Below, piece by piece: positions 17,469 through 26,699 of a stretch of DNA of 64,000 nt. The stretch is from Sneathiella sedimenti. GTDB taxonomy: Bacteria > Pseudomonadota > Alphaproteobacteria > Sneathiellales > Sneathiellaceae. Location: NCBI RefSeq assembly GCF_017313765.1, contig NZ_JAFLNC010000003.1:62001-126000 (forward strand). Direction: 5' to 3'. The position numbers and the translations under genes are program-made. The notes beneath the pieces were generated by a model that saw only the letters and a program-made list of their open reading frames with translations, made no database searches and was not told the origin of the DNA. The stretch's first letter is position 1, and every line of letters begins with the position of its first letter.

Positions 17469-17512
17469 GCCGGAGGGACAAATTCCGCAAATGCGGGCGA
17501 TGGACCTCCGGC
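17469..17512 (+). promoter_or_regulatory. Nested RNA hairpin between dctP-like and dctQ-like genes
   Basis: GCCGGAGG (17469-17476) pairs with CCTCCGGC (17505-17512), and inside it CCGCA (17485-17489) pairs with TGCGG (17492-17496). No T-run follows, so it is more likely a 3'-end stabiliser or attenuator that raises binding-protein mRNA relative to the permease mRNA than a full terminator. Confidence 0.65.
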
Positions 17513-17535
17513 AACTGTCAGGTAAATATTAGGCC

Positions 17536-18039
17536 ATGGAACACGAAAAAGCTGCCGATACAGAAGACAGCCCGCAAGAAAAATATCCATTTCGAATAGA
17601 GGAGGCGATTGGTGCCCTGGCTATGGGGCTGATTTGTCTCATCAGTATTCTGAATGTTGTCGTCCGGTATGCAACTAATGTGTCCTTCGCCTTCACGGAG
17701 GAATACTCAGTCTTTCTTCTTGTCATTGTCACCTTCGTTGGCGCGGGGCTGGCCTATACCAATAAGGGTCATATCTGCATCACATTTGTGGTGAACAAGC
17801 TGGGTCGCCCCGGTCAGTTTTTTCTGAACTCTATTGCCTTTTTCTCTTCTGTCATCATGTTCGCCCTGCTTGTCTATTACGGTTCGGACCTGGCGATCGA
17901 CGAGTATTTATTCGAGGAGACATCTCCCGCCCTCGGTTATCCCACCTGGATTTACACGATGTGGCTGCCGCTACTCTCCCTGGCGGTGCTTGTCAGGATT
18001 TTCCAGGTGCAATGGAATGAACTGAGGAAAAAGAAATGA
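17536..18039 (+). CDS. TRAP transporter small permease (DctQ type)
   Basis: Membrane protein of 167 residues with four hydrophobic segments (about 27-47, 57-77, 95-115, 135-155). The stretch VVVRYATNVSFAFTEEYSVF, with VTFVGAGLAYTNKGHI after it, is the conserved DctQ signature region. It forms the membrane complex with the large permease downstream, with which it overlaps by four bases (ATGA). The start ATG lies 88 bases after the binding protein stop, beyond the hairpin. Confidence 0.93.
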   Translation: MEHEKAADTEDSPQEKYPFRIEEAIGALAMGLICLISILNVVVRYATNVSFAFTEEYSVFLLVIVTFVGAGLAYTNKGHICITFVVNKLGRPGQFFLNSIAFFSSVIMFALLVYYGSDLAIDEYLFEETSPALGYPTWIYTMWLPLLSLAVLVRIFQVQWNELRKKK

Positions 18040-19331
18040 GCGTGCATCTCATCCTTCTCGGGTCATTTTTTCTGATCCTCATTTCAGGGGCCCCGATTTC
18101 CGTAGCTCTCGGTCTATCTGGCGTCATCGCGATATTTTTCGGTCTCGATATGGATGCTGTCGCGAATATGAGCACCATTACCTATGCCAGTATCGCCAAA
18201 TATCCGCTTATCGCTATACCGCTATTTATTCTGACAGGCATGATATTCGAGCGATCCGGGGTGGCAGAGCGATTGGTTGAGCTGTCGCGCGCGATTGTCG
18301 GTCCACGGCGTGGCGGCCTTGCGCTGGTTGCCATACTGGTTTGCCTTATTATGGGCGGAATGTCCGGTTCAGGTCCCGCAGATGCGGCCGCTGTAGCAAC
18401 CGTTATGATCCCAAGCATGTTGAAGGAAGGATATCCGCGCGCTTTCTCCGCCAGTATTATTGCAGCGTCTGCCTCAACTGCGATTTTGATCCCGCCCTCC
18501 ATCGCCTTGATTGTTTATTCAATTATGGTTCCTGGCGTCGATCTACGCGCTCTCTTCGCGGCGGGCTTGTTCCCCGGGCTGCTTGCAGGCCTCGCTGTAG
18601 CCATCCCGGCACTTCTGATCAGTCGCCGGCGGGGATTCGGGTCGGAAGCAGATTCGGGACGCCCACCGCTTGGGAAAAGCTTTATCCGGGCACTACCAGG
18701 ATTGTTCGCTCCGGTCATTATCCTTGGTGGTTTGCGCAGCGGCCTGTTTACACCGACCGAAGCGGCGGCAGTTGCCGTCTTTTATGGATTGATTGTCGGC
18801 CTGCTTTTGCATCGTTCCATGAATATGCGGGACATTTATAATGTCCTCGCTGAATCCGCCCAGATTTCTGCGGTGGTGATGATCATTATTTCACTGGCGG
18901 GAATATTTGCCTTTGCCGGCTCTATCCTGGGAACCTTTGACGCGGCAGCAGGGCACATCCTGTCTATCTCGGATTCGCCAATGGTCGTCCTGATTTTGGT
19001 TATGGCTATTGTCTTGCTTGCGGGAATGGTACTGGACGGGGTCTCGATCTATCTGATTGCCCTTCCGTTGCTCATGCCCATCATGGCGACTCTTGGCTGG
19101 AATCAGGTGTGGTTTGGAGTTCTTATGGCCATGAACGTCGCAATTGGTCAGTTTACCCCGCCGGTTGCCGTTAATTTGATGGTCACTGCGAAAATCGCGA
19201 ATGTGCCGATTGAAGCGACGATGCGTTGGGTCCTTTGGCCAATCATTGCGATGATAATCTCTGTCGGTCTGGTGATTGCCTTTCCGTCGATTGCTCTCTG
19301 GCTGCCCACCGTTCTCGGATACAAAGTGTAG
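18036..19331 (+). CDS. TRAP transporter large permease (DctM type)
   Basis: Inner-membrane channel subunit of 431 residues with roughly twelve hydrophobic segments. Typical DctM stretches are GAPISVALGLSGVIAIFFGL, PLFILTGMIFERSGVAERLV, CLIMGGMSGSGPADAAAVAT, ILIPPSIALIVYSIMV, FTPTEAAAVAVFYGLIVG and the late IGQFTPPVAVNLMVTAKIAN. It uses the sodium gradient with DctQ and the DctP-like protein to import a solute, probably the substrate of this operon. It is the last gene before a 200-base spacer. Confidence 0.95.
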   Translation: MSVHLILLGSFFLILISGAPISVALGLSGVIAIFFGLDMDAVANMSTITYASIAKYPLIAIPLFILTGMIFERSGVAERLVELSRAIVGPRRGGLALVAILVCLIMGGMSGSGPADAAAVATVMIPSMLKEGYPRAFSASIIAASASTAILIPPSIALIVYSIMVPGVDLRALFAAGLFPGLLAGLAVAIPALLISRRRGFGSEADSGRPPLGKSFIRALPGLFAPVIILGGLRSGLFTPTEAAAVAVFYGLIVGLLLHRSMNMRDIYNVLAESAQISAVVMIIISLAGIFAFAGSILGTFDAAAGHILSISDSPMVVLILVMAIVLLAGMVLDGVSIYLIALPLLMPIMATLGWNQVWFGVLMAMNVAIGQFTPPVAVNLMVTAKIANVPIEATMRWVLWPIIAMIISVGLVIAFPSIALWLPTVLGYKV

Positions 19332-19531
19332 TTTATATCCAAACAAACCAGTTGAATTCCAGAAAGCATCCTTGGATGACATTAACCTTGGATCATGACA
19401 TCATTCAGCGCAGAAATTTAGGACAGCAGAATGAATTGCTGGATTGCGAACGGATCTTGGGTCGACTAACACGGTGAACTTTCCTGAAAAGAAGTTATCA
19501 TGGGTAATCTTGAATAACGAAGGATAGCGTC

Positions 19532-20422
19532 ATGCGGTGGCGGGGTGGACGGCGTAGCGACAATATTGAAGACCGGCGAGGGCAAGGAAGCCCACGGGGA
19601 ATCGGCCGCGGACGGGGAATCCCCGTGCGCCTGCCTAGAGGTCGTGGCGGCAAGCTTGGTCTTGTTGGTGTGCTGGTTGTCGTCGGCATTTCGCTTTTCT
19701 TGGGAATTGATCCAACTGTCTTGTTGCAGGGCGGCATGCAGACGCGGCCCCAACAGGAAGTAAGGCGCCCCGTGGCGGATGATGACTTGACCCAGTTCGT
19801 CTCCGTCGTGCTAGCTGATACCGAAGATACTTGGCATGCCCTGTTCGAGAGCGCAAATCAACGCTATCAGGAGCCGACACTGGTCCTTTTTTCTGGTGCC
19901 GTGCAATCTGCGTGCGGATATGCACAATCCGCGATGGGCCCCTTTTATTGCCCAGGTGATCAGAAGGTCTATCTGGATCTGTCTTTCTTCAAGGAACTGC
20001 ATAACCGGTTTGGCGCGCCAGGGGATTTTGCCCAGGCTTATGTGATCGCGCATGAAGTCGGGCATCATGTACAGACATTGCTCGGCATTTCCCAGAAAGT
20101 TCATGAGCAAAGAAGTCGTTTGAGCGAGGTAGAGGGAAACAAGCTTTCTGTTCGCCTTGAGTTGCAGGCAGACTGCTTCTCAGGTGTTTGGGCTTACAAC
20201 GCTGATCGCTCCCGGAACATTCTTGAGGCCGGAGATATCGAGGAAGCGCTCAACGCGGCAACGGCTATCGGTGATGATCGACTGCAGAAACAGTCAACTG
20301 GTACCGTGGTCCCGGACTCCTTTACGCATGGTTCGTCCGAGCAACGGGTTAGGTGGTTTATGACGGGGTTTGAAAACGGCGACGTCCGTAGCTGTGATAC
20401 CTTTGGCACGAACGATCTCTAG
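19532..20422 (+). CDS. Neutral zinc metallopeptidase (YpfJ family)
   Basis: Protein of 296 residues. An Arg/Gly-rich N-terminus (MRWRGGRRSDNIEDRRGQGS) is followed by a single membrane segment LVGVLVVVGISLFLGI near residue 44-59, then an extracytoplasmic peptidase domain. The zinc site is HEVGHHVQTLLGIS at about 174-187, with the downstream LELQADCFSGVWA supplying a third ligand. SGAVQSACGYAQSAMGPFYC and PGDQKVYLDLSFF are typical of the family. The biological substrate is not known for this family. An AAGGA ribosome site precedes the ATG. It appears monocistronic and ends just before a bidirectional terminator. Confidence 0.94.
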   Translation: MRWRGGRRSDNIEDRRGQGSPRGIGRGRGIPVRLPRGRGGKLGLVGVLVVVGISLFLGIDPTVLLQGGMQTRPQQEVRRPVADDDLTQFVSVVLADTEDTWHALFESANQRYQEPTLVLFSGAVQSACGYAQSAMGPFYCPGDQKVYLDLSFFKELHNRFGAPGDFAQAYVIAHEVGHHVQTLLGISQKVHEQRSRLSEVEGNKLSVRLELQADCFSGVWAYNADRSRNILEAGDIEEALNAATAIGDDRLQKQSTGTVVPDSFTHGSSEQRVRWFMTGFENGDVRSCDTFGTNDL

Positions 20423-20462
20423 GAAGCCGGCTAATTAATTCTCATTGTGGGTCAAAGAAAAA

Positions 20463-20497
20463 CCCCGTTGCGCAGCTGGTTAATCTGCGCAACGGGG
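20463..20497. terminator. Strong bidirectional terminator
   Basis: CCCCGTTGCGCAG and CTGCGCAACGGGG form a perfect 13-bp stem around a nine-base loop between convergent genes. In the minus direction it is followed by TTTTTCTTT, a good Rho-independent site for the TRAP operon; in the plus direction a looser T-rich stretch follows the peptidase gene. Confidence 0.9.
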
Positions 20498-20529
20498 CAA
20501 TTTCTGTTCTTATTTGCCTGCCCAGTAAC

Positions 20530-21855
20530 TTACTGGAACAGGTAGTTCGGCAGCCAAAGTGCAATTGCCGGAAACAGGACGATCAGGAACAGCCCTGTTA
20601 GTTCGACCAACGTATATGGACCAACGGACCAGTAGATGTCTTTCATCGTGACATCTGGCGGTGCGACGGAACGCAGGTAGAAAAGGTTAAACCCAAAGGG
20701 CGGCGTCATATAACTGATTTCCATCATGACGACGAACAGGATGCCGAACCAGACCGGGTCAAAACCGTGGCTTGCGACCAACGGCAGGAACACGGGCAAA
20801 GTAATCAACATGATGCCGACTGGGTCAAGAACCATACCCAGAATAAAGAGGACGAACATCATGAAGCCAAGCGCGCCCCATTTACCGCCCGGGATCTGCT
20901 GGGTAATGTGCGTGATGAATTCCTCAGCGCCCATTGCGGTATAAGCCATTGAATAGGCATGCGCCGCGAAAACAATCCAGGTGATAATTGTCGTTAGCCT
21001 GAATGTGCGAAGAGAGGACTGGGAAACTACCGTCCAGGTCAATTTTCGGTTTACGGCGCTAGCTACCAAGGCTCCGAAAACGCCGACTGCCGCGGCCTCA
21101 GTGACCGTTGCGAAGCCCCCGAATATGGCGCCTAGCACGATTACAATGATGAAAATTGGCAGGAAGACGGATCGCAATGCCCCGATCTTCTCGCTCCAGC
21201 TTGCCCGTTCTTCCTTGGGAAGAGCAGGCCCAAGATGCGGCTGAAACCAGCATCGTACGCCAATGTAAATCGACACCAGGGCGAACAGGAGCAAGCCGGG
21301 GAAAACGCCCGCGGCGAACAACTTGCCGACCGAAACCTCTGTAATGAGGGCATAGAGCACCATGAGGATCGAGGGCGGGATCAATATTCCCCAGCCACCG
21401 CCGGCGTTAATGGCACCCAATGCGAGTTGCTTGTCGTAGCCTCGGCTCAGCATTTGGGGCAAAGCGATTGTCCCCATCGTCACAACCGCAGCGCCCGAAA
21501 TTCCCGACATGGCGGCAAAAATCGTACAGATGCCAACAGTTCCGATGGCCAGTCCGCCACGCACGCCGCCCCACCACAAATGCATCATTCGGTATAGGTC
21601 GTGCGCCACGCCACTCCGCTCAAGCAGCATTGCCATGAAAACATATAGCGGGATTGCAATTAGGGATGATGTTTCCATCAAGTCCCACATCTTGGACGCA
21701 ATCAGGTAAAAAGCGATCGGACCCTGTTCAAAATAGAGGAATATAACCGACAGGCCGCCTAGGACGAAGGCCAAAGGCACACCAAGCATAATGAACAAAA
21801 ACAGAAGGCCAAAGAAAAGGAGGGTCAATACCTCAATATTCAGGAGCTCATACAT
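20530..21855 (-). CDS. TRAP transporter large permease (DctM type), second system
   Basis: Membrane protein of 441 residues with about twelve hydrophobic segments. Signature stretches: MLGVPLAFVLGGLSVIFLYF, PLYVFMAMLLERSGVAHDLY, FAAMSGISGAAVVTMGTIAL, ILIPPSILMVLYALITEVSV, GFATVTEAAAVGVFGALVAS and MEISYMTPPFGFNLFYLRSV. The last resembles TRAP systems for 2-oxoacid, mannitol-type or sulfonate substrates, but the substrate cannot be fixed. Its ATG overlaps the small permease stop by one base. It shares only family-level resemblance with the first system, so it is not a recent duplicate. Confidence 0.95.
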   Translation of the reverse strand: MYELLNIEVLTLLFFGLLFLFIMLGVPLAFVLGGLSVIFLYFEQGPIAFYLIASKMWDLMETSSLIAIPLYVFMAMLLERSGVAHDLYRMMHLWWGGVRGGLAIGTVGICTIFAAMSGISGAAVVTMGTIALPQMLSRGYDKQLALGAINAGGGWGILIPPSILMVLYALITEVSVGKLFAAGVFPGLLLFALVSIYIGVRCWFQPHLGPALPKEERASWSEKIGALRSVFLPIFIIVIVLGAIFGGFATVTEAAAVGVFGALVASAVNRKLTWTVVSQSSLRTFRLTTIITWIVFAAHAYSMAYTAMGAEEFITHITQQIPGGKWGALGFMMFVLFILGMVLDPVGIMLITLPVFLPLVASHGFDPVWFGILFVVMMEISYMTPPFGFNLFYLRSVAPPDVTMKDIYWSVGPYTLVELTGLFLIVLFPAIALWLPNYLFQ

Positions 21856-22421
21856 TACACCGACTCCTTCTCGTCGACATCGTCATCGATTACAGGCCCG
21901 TAGGCACTTTCATCGACCTCAATACCCATCAGTATCATAATGTCTGCAATCAATTTCACGATCCCTTGCAACAGAAGGAGTATCGCAGCAACGAAAATCA
22001 TGGATTTGGATGGCCAGATTGGAGGACGCCAGGTCGTTTCATAGCTAACCTCAAGTCGCGAAATACTGTCATACGCCATAGAATAGCTCTCATTCAAAAG
22101 AACGCCGAGAAACAGAAAGAACAGGAAGGAGGTTGCAATATCGGTCAGCGCCTTTTTCCGCGCCGTAAAATGGCCGTAAAACAAGTCGACGTTGACATGG
22201 TCTCGTCTGGCCAGCAAATAGCCGCCACCGATGATCGCATAAACACCAAATATCATTTTTGAGGCTAGTGCAGACCACGATATCGGGCTCTGCGTCACAT
22301 AACGCATGACGACGTCGCTTATAAGGAGCACAAACAAGATGAGAACGGCATAACTGGCGAGCCGCCCGATCCAGACGTTTGTCGTCGTAACTGCGCGGGC
22401 GAATGAGGTCAAAGCAACCAT
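21855..22421 (-). CDS. TRAP transporter small permease (DctQ type), second system
   Basis: Membrane protein of 188 residues with four hydrophobic segments and a charged C-terminus rich in Asp/Glu (VIDDDVDEKESV). The signature RYVTQSPISWSALASKMIFG, then GGGYLLARRDHVNVDLFYGH, matches small permeases of TRAP systems with large C-terminal tails. It precedes and overlaps the large permease. The gap of 180 bases to the binding protein gene holds a long hairpin. Confidence 0.92.
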   Translation of the reverse strand: MVALTSFARAVTTTNVWIGRLASYAVLILFVLLISDVVMRYVTQSPISWSALASKMIFGVYAIIGGGYLLARRDHVNVDLFYGHFTARKKALTDIATSFLFFLFLGVLLNESYSMAYDSISRLEVSYETTWRPPIWPSKSMIFVAAILLLLQGIVKLIADIMILMGIEVDESAYGPVIDDDVDEKESV

Positions 22422-22505
22422 TAAATTCTCCAGTTCAATCTGACTAAGGGCGTATTTTTAGACACCGACAACTGCGCGACCGATCATATCAAGGTCGTGT
22501 CCAAT

Positions 22506-22560
22506 GTTCACTCTAGCCGGAGACCTTTACAGTTACCTGAAAAGGCTCCGGATAGTGAAC
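22506..22560 (-). promoter_or_regulatory. Long intergenic RNA hairpin after the second TRAP binding-protein gene
   Basis: Three stacked helices: GTTCACT (22506-22512) with AGTGAAC (22554-22560), CCGGAG (22517-22522) with CTCCGG (22546-22551), and CCTTT (22524-22528) with AAAGG (22541-22545). It starts 42 bases past the binding-protein stop and 85 bases before the small permease. No poly-T run follows, so an mRNA-stabilising or attenuating role is likelier than full termination. Confidence 0.65.
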
Positions 22561-22601
22561 TAGACAGCTAGTCGCCGAGTTATTGGCAGAATTAGGCGTG
22601 C

Positions 22602-23642
22602 TTAAACGTAGCCCATTCCTTTTAGGAAACTGACAAGCATTTCAGTTGCTTTTGTCGCATTTCCACCCTTGGCGCTTTCTTCTATGAGAATGGCCGCTGA
22701 GGCCTCGGAGAATTTCGCCTGCACGTCCGCCGGGAACTCGGCAACAGTGATATTTTGCTCTGCCAAGCCCTTGGAAAGTGCCAGTTTTTCCTTGTACTGA
22801 TACTCGGTTGTCCGCTTCCAGAAACGCATATCGAGCAAAGCGAAGAATTCTTTGCGCAGATCTGGTGACAGGTTATCAACAGCTTGCTGGTTCATGATCA
22901 ATGTATCTACGGCCAGTCCCAAAGTTGGCTTCATATGGAACTTGGCAACTTCCCACAAGCTCATCGACATGGCGCCCTGTGCGGCACCCCAATGAGCACC
23001 ATCAACAACACCGCTCGCCAGGCTTGAGTAAAGCTCGGGACCAGCAACGTTCTGAGTCGAGGCACCTGCAGCTTCGAGGAACTTCTGGTAACTTCCGGAA
23101 GAGCGTAGTTTCAGCGTGGAGAAATCAGCAACTGAATTGATTGGTTTTGAGACAACCAGCTCTGTCGGGTAGACTTTCTCCGCCCGGCTGACCACGCCAT
23201 GAACAGCCAAATCCTCGTTAAACATGTCTTCAAAGCCCATGTTCTTGAGGTAATGAGCAAATTCCCAAGGTTCACGGAATGTGCCGGGAACACCCAAAGC
23301 CAATCCTGCTGTTGGCGCTTCACCCAGAATATAGCCGGGAGAAATGGTACCCATTTCAACGACGCCTTTGCGCACGATATTGAAAATCTCACCACCCTTG
23401 GCGAATTCACCCGCACCAAAGAGCTGAAGTTCAAACTGCCCGTCAGTATTTGCCTTCAATTCTTCAGCAATAAGGGCGAGGCTGTCTCCGTAGGAAGATG
23501 ATGCCTTTGGCCAGTGCGACTGCACCTTCCATGTCACCTTCTCGGCAGCGGCTGCCTTGCCAATAAAGGCCGGAGCGGCCAATGCAGCAGCACCACCCGC
23601 CAATGCGCCACGTCGACTAATTAGATTCGTCTCTTTTGTCAT
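22602..23642 (-). CDS. TRAP transporter solute-binding protein, Tat-exported
   Basis: Binding protein of 346 residues. The ATG at 23642 with GGGAG upstream gives MTKETNLISRRGALAGGAAA, a twin-arginine (Tat) signal, so it is exported folded. Mature regions include VQSHWPKASSSYGDSLALIA, FGAGEFAKGGEIFNIVRKGV, SGSYQKFLEAAGASTQNVAG and LASGVVDGAHWGAAQGAMS. This belongs to the TRAP subgroup with Tat signals that binds 2-oxoacids or related compounds, as dimers in some members; substrate here is not shown. An open frame back to 23771 lacks a ribosome site and would hide the signal peptide. Confidence 0.94.
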   Translation of the reverse strand: MTKETNLISRRGALAGGAAALAAPAFIGKAAAAEKVTWKVQSHWPKASSSYGDSLALIAEELKANTDGQFELQLFGAGEFAKGGEIFNIVRKGVVEMGTISPGYILGEAPTAGLALGVPGTFREPWEFAHYLKNMGFEDMFNEDLAVHGVVSRAEKVYPTELVVSKPINSVADFSTLKLRSSGSYQKFLEAAGASTQNVAGPELYSSLASGVVDGAHWGAAQGAMSMSLWEVAKFHMKPTLGLAVDTLIMNQQAVDNLSPDLRKEFFALLDMRFWKRTTEYQYKEKLALSKGLAEQNITVAEFPADVQAKFSEASAAILIEESAKGGNATKATEMLVSFLKGMGYV

Positions 23643-23917
23643 GATATTCTCCCGTTGTGCGTTACTACTGCCTGTTAAACAGCTATATTTTTGATTTCTT
23701 GCCGCAACTATTTTTCCTCGGGAATGCGCATTCCTGTGCTGGCCTTTTGACTGAAGTTTGCCTTGTTTCATTTTTATCGATTAGGCCGACAACAATACAT
23801 CCCGTCTTGATCGTATAATAAAGATTTTGGAATGACAAGCCAAGGTGTGAACCGTCTGTCTAATTTAAACGAAGGCGTTCCTGAAGGGAGCTATTACCGG
23901 TGACGGGTCACTCCGCA

Positions 23918-24745
23918 CTATTCAGAAAACATTCTTCTTAAGTCGTCAGCCGACGCGATGGGGCGGCCAATAGCTTCTGCCGCCTCACGGACCTGACGTA
24001 TAAGGTCCGCATTTCGACCGGCACGCACGCCGGTTTTTAAGAACATATTGTTTTCAAAGCCAACCCTTACATGACCACCCATCGCCAAGGCGGCACTTGC
24101 GGCGGCATGTTCCAGCGGCCCGAATGCGCAGACTGCCCAATTCCGCTCTGACTTCATATATGTAAGGAACGGGATCAAATCATGGGGATGGGACTGTTGG
24201 TTGGCCGAGTAGCGACCGAGTACCAGTATCAGAAAGGGGTTCGTGAACGGAATGACTCCCTCTGCCGTGAGCTTTTCATATCTTTGCAGATCTTCAGGCG
24301 AATAGAGAATGAATTGGGGCATGATTTTAAGTGCCCGCATTTCATCAAAGAAATCCTTGGCCCGCAACTCCTCCCCGTTCGGCACCAATTCCTTTATTGC
24401 GAGGGAGGCGGCATCGGGCTTCAACTCAAGCACCATATCCATTTGTTGCTGGGGCGAGTAGATGCCGACCGCTTCGGTCGTTGCCTGGATAACAAGGCCA
24501 TCGCCGATCTTGTCGCGAATTGCGGTAATCGCCTCGCGATATTTTGTGACATCCAGTGTATGTCCCTGCTGGTCGTCACGTACATGAAGATGTATCATTG
24601 CTGCCCCTTCCTTGAGACAGGCTTCTGCCTCATCCGCAAGCTCGGAAGGGCTGATGGGCAACATCGGATGATCCTGCCTTGTCTTTCTTGCTCCATTTGG
24701 CGCCACCGTCAAAATAGCCGGGGAGAGGGGGGGTATATCATCCAT
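23918..24745 (-). CDS. Beta-keto acid cleavage enzyme (BKACE, DUF849 family)
   Basis: Zinc-dependent enzyme of 275 residues. BKACE enzymes condense a beta-keto acid with acetyl-CoA and release acetoacetate plus a CoA ester; the best known, Kce, acts in lysine fermentation and others in carnitine breakdown. Motifs: TVAPNGARKTRQDHPMLPIS at the N-terminus, zinc ligands in AAMIHLHVRDDQQGHTLD near residues 49-66, the acid/base Glu region VIQATTEAVGIYSP, and the late GGHVRVGFENNM. It is divergent from the thiolase gene across 288 bases, and the thiolase could process the acetoacetyl-CoA side. The natural beta-keto acid is unknown. Confidence 0.92.
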   Translation of the reverse strand: MDDIPPLSPAILTVAPNGARKTRQDHPMLPISPSELADEAEACLKEGAAMIHLHVRDDQQGHTLDVTKYREAITAIRDKIGDGLVIQATTEAVGIYSPQQQMDMVLELKPDAASLAIKELVPNGEELRAKDFFDEMRALKIMPQFILYSPEDLQRYEKLTAEGVIPFTNPFLILVLGRYSANQQSHPHDLIPFLTYMKSERNWAVCAFGPLEHAAASAALAMGGHVRVGFENNMFLKTGVRAGRNADLIRQVREAAEAIGRPIASADDLRRMFSE

Positions 24746-25033
24746 GTGTTATGACTCCTGAACTCTAAATGACATGATCTCTATTGCATTTTACGCGAAA
24801 AACGAACCAAATGAATTTGTAAGGTATAACACCATTGTCGTCACCACATCCCTAAACATTCAGGTGGGCTGGAATGTTGGCATCTCGACACTTGCCGAGA
24901 GTGTCAGATATCGGTATTGACTACATTCAAATTATTAAATGGGAAAGACGAAGGCGCTATGAGTGACCGAGGAAAAATGCCACGGTGGCCTCTGTGAAAA
25001 AAATCTTCCCTCAGTGAATAAAGGACAAGAATA

Positions 25034-26245
25034 ATGCTGAAAGATGTTGTGATCTGCGAACCGGTACGAACTCCTGTGGGCCGCTTTGGCGGTCAGTTCA
25101 AGGATCTTCATGCACACGAACTAGGCCGGACCGTGATCGAGGGATTGCTCGCCCGCTGCGACGGCCTCAAGGACCGGGTAGAAGATGTGATCTTCGCCCA
25201 GTGCTACCCCACGATGGACGCACCGGCACTTGGCCGTGTTGTTGGTCTGGACGCGGGCCTTCCCATCTCCGTCGGCGGCTATCAGCTGGACCGTCGGTGT
25301 GGATCTGGACTGCAAGCAATCATTAACGCCGTCATGCAGGTCGCAACTGGCGGTTCCTCCGTCGTGATCGCAGGCGGCGCTGAATCCATGTCGAATGCTC
25401 CCTTCTATTCAACGGCTGGACGCTGGGGGATCAAGGGGACGTCTCTTGAGTTTCAGGATGCGCTCGCCCGTGGCCGCGTGACCGCCGGCGGTATCAATTT
25501 TCCGGTTCCCGGTGGCATGCTGGAAACGGCGGAAAATCTCCGTAAGAGCCATTCCGTACCACGCGACGAGCAGGACAGTTTCGCGGTTGAATCCCATCGC
25601 CGTGCGGTCGCGGCACAACAGGCGGGCCGCTTCGATGAAGAAATCATCCCGGTTACAGTACGCGGTCGGAAAGGGGACACAACCTACGACAAGGACGAAC
25701 ATCCCCGGCCGGAAGCCAATGAGGAAGGTCTCGCCAAGCTAAAACCCATTCTTCTCAGGCAGGATCCGGACTCAACCGTCACCGCCGGCAATGCCAGCGG
25801 ACAGAATGATGGTGCGTCGGCCTGCGTTGTGACAACGCGGGCGATTGCGGAAGAACTTGGCCTGAAAACGTATGGCAGCCTGGTAAGTTGGGCTGTCGCT
25901 GGTGTGGGGCCTGAAATCATGGGAATCGGGCCGGTGCCGGCAACAGCGAAGGCGCTGGATCGCGCCGGTCTTGGTCTCAAAGACCTGGACCTGATCGAAC
26001 TGAATGAGGCATTTGCCGCTCAGGTTCTGGCCTGCACCCGGGACTGGAAATTTGAAAAATCAGATTTTGAACGAATGAATGTCAACGGATCTGGCATTTC
26101 CCTCGGCCATCCGGTTGGCGCGACGGGCGGACGTATCCTGGCAACACTCCTCCGGGAGATGGAGCGGCGGGATGTCCGCTACGGCCTTGAGACGATGTGC
26201 ATCGGCGGTGGACAGGGACTGGCGGCGATATTTGAGCGCGCATAA
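25034..26245 (+). CDS. Acetyl-CoA C-acyltransferase (thiolase)
   Basis: Thiolase of 403 residues, the standard length. The acylated Cys89 is in LDRRCGSGLQAI, the His of NEAFAAQVLAC and the second catalytic Cys in ETMCIGGGQGLAAIF are present, and GISLGHPVGATGGRI holds the conserved His. It may make or cleave acetoacetyl-CoA or a longer 3-oxoacyl-CoA. An AAAGGAC site precedes the ATG, and a strong terminator follows, so it is monocistronic. The divergent BKACE gene suggests a shared catabolic role. Confidence 0.95.
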   Translation: MLKDVVICEPVRTPVGRFGGQFKDLHAHELGRTVIEGLLARCDGLKDRVEDVIFAQCYPTMDAPALGRVVGLDAGLPISVGGYQLDRRCGSGLQAIINAVMQVATGGSSVVIAGGAESMSNAPFYSTAGRWGIKGTSLEFQDALARGRVTAGGINFPVPGGMLETAENLRKSHSVPRDEQDSFAVESHRRAVAAQQAGRFDEEIIPVTVRGRKGDTTYDKDEHPRPEANEEGLAKLKPILLRQDPDSTVTAGNASGQNDGASACVVTTRAIAEELGLKTYGSLVSWAVAGVGPEIMGIGPVPATAKALDRAGLGLKDLDLIELNEAFAAQVLACTRDWKFEKSDFERMNVNGSGISLGHPVGATGGRILATLLREMERRDVRYGLETMCIGGGQGLAAIFERA

Positions 26246-26270
26246 GCAACACATTGCACGATAATTGAAA

Positions 26271-26297
26271 GGCGCAGCTATTAGCTGCGCCTTTTTT
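26271..26297 (+). terminator. Intrinsic terminator after thiolase
   Basis: GGCGCAGC (26271-26278) pairs with GCTGCGCC (26284-26291), five-base loop, followed by six T. A textbook Rho-independent terminator 25 bases past the thiolase stop. Confidence 0.93.
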
Positions 26298-26699
26298 CGT
26301 TCAGGGGGCCGAGCTTTTAACTGGAAGCCGTACGACCAAATTAATCGCATAATCAATGCTGCGAAATATCCAATGTTTCACAGCACGCTTTTCCGGCATA
26401 TTTCCTAATCGGCGGTGTCGGCGATAGTTACTCGTGTCATTTTATAAATGGCTCAGTGACCCGCATCACACTATTGCATTAGTTCAAGATTTTAATTGAA
26501 TGAACGTTCAAGAATAAATATCTCCGGCACAATCGATCAGTGTGAGTAGTATATTTTTATTCTGAATTGAGGGGTGAATATGGTTGCACCGCATTTCGAG
26601 AACTTTACCGTTGCTATGATTTTGGAATATCTTGCAAAACAAATAATGGGCTTACGCCCGGTCTTTTGGCGGCTTTGATACATAGATAGGATATTTGAA
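26298..26699. other. Intergenic region upstream of the RND operon
   Basis: About 400 bases with no supported gene. The notable element is the perfect 10-bp palindrome TGAACGTTCA at 26501-26510, inside an AT-rich stretch about 190 bases before the adaptor gene, a possible operator for a TetR-like repressor encoded elsewhere. No regulator gene is adjacent to this efflux operon. Confidence 0.5.
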
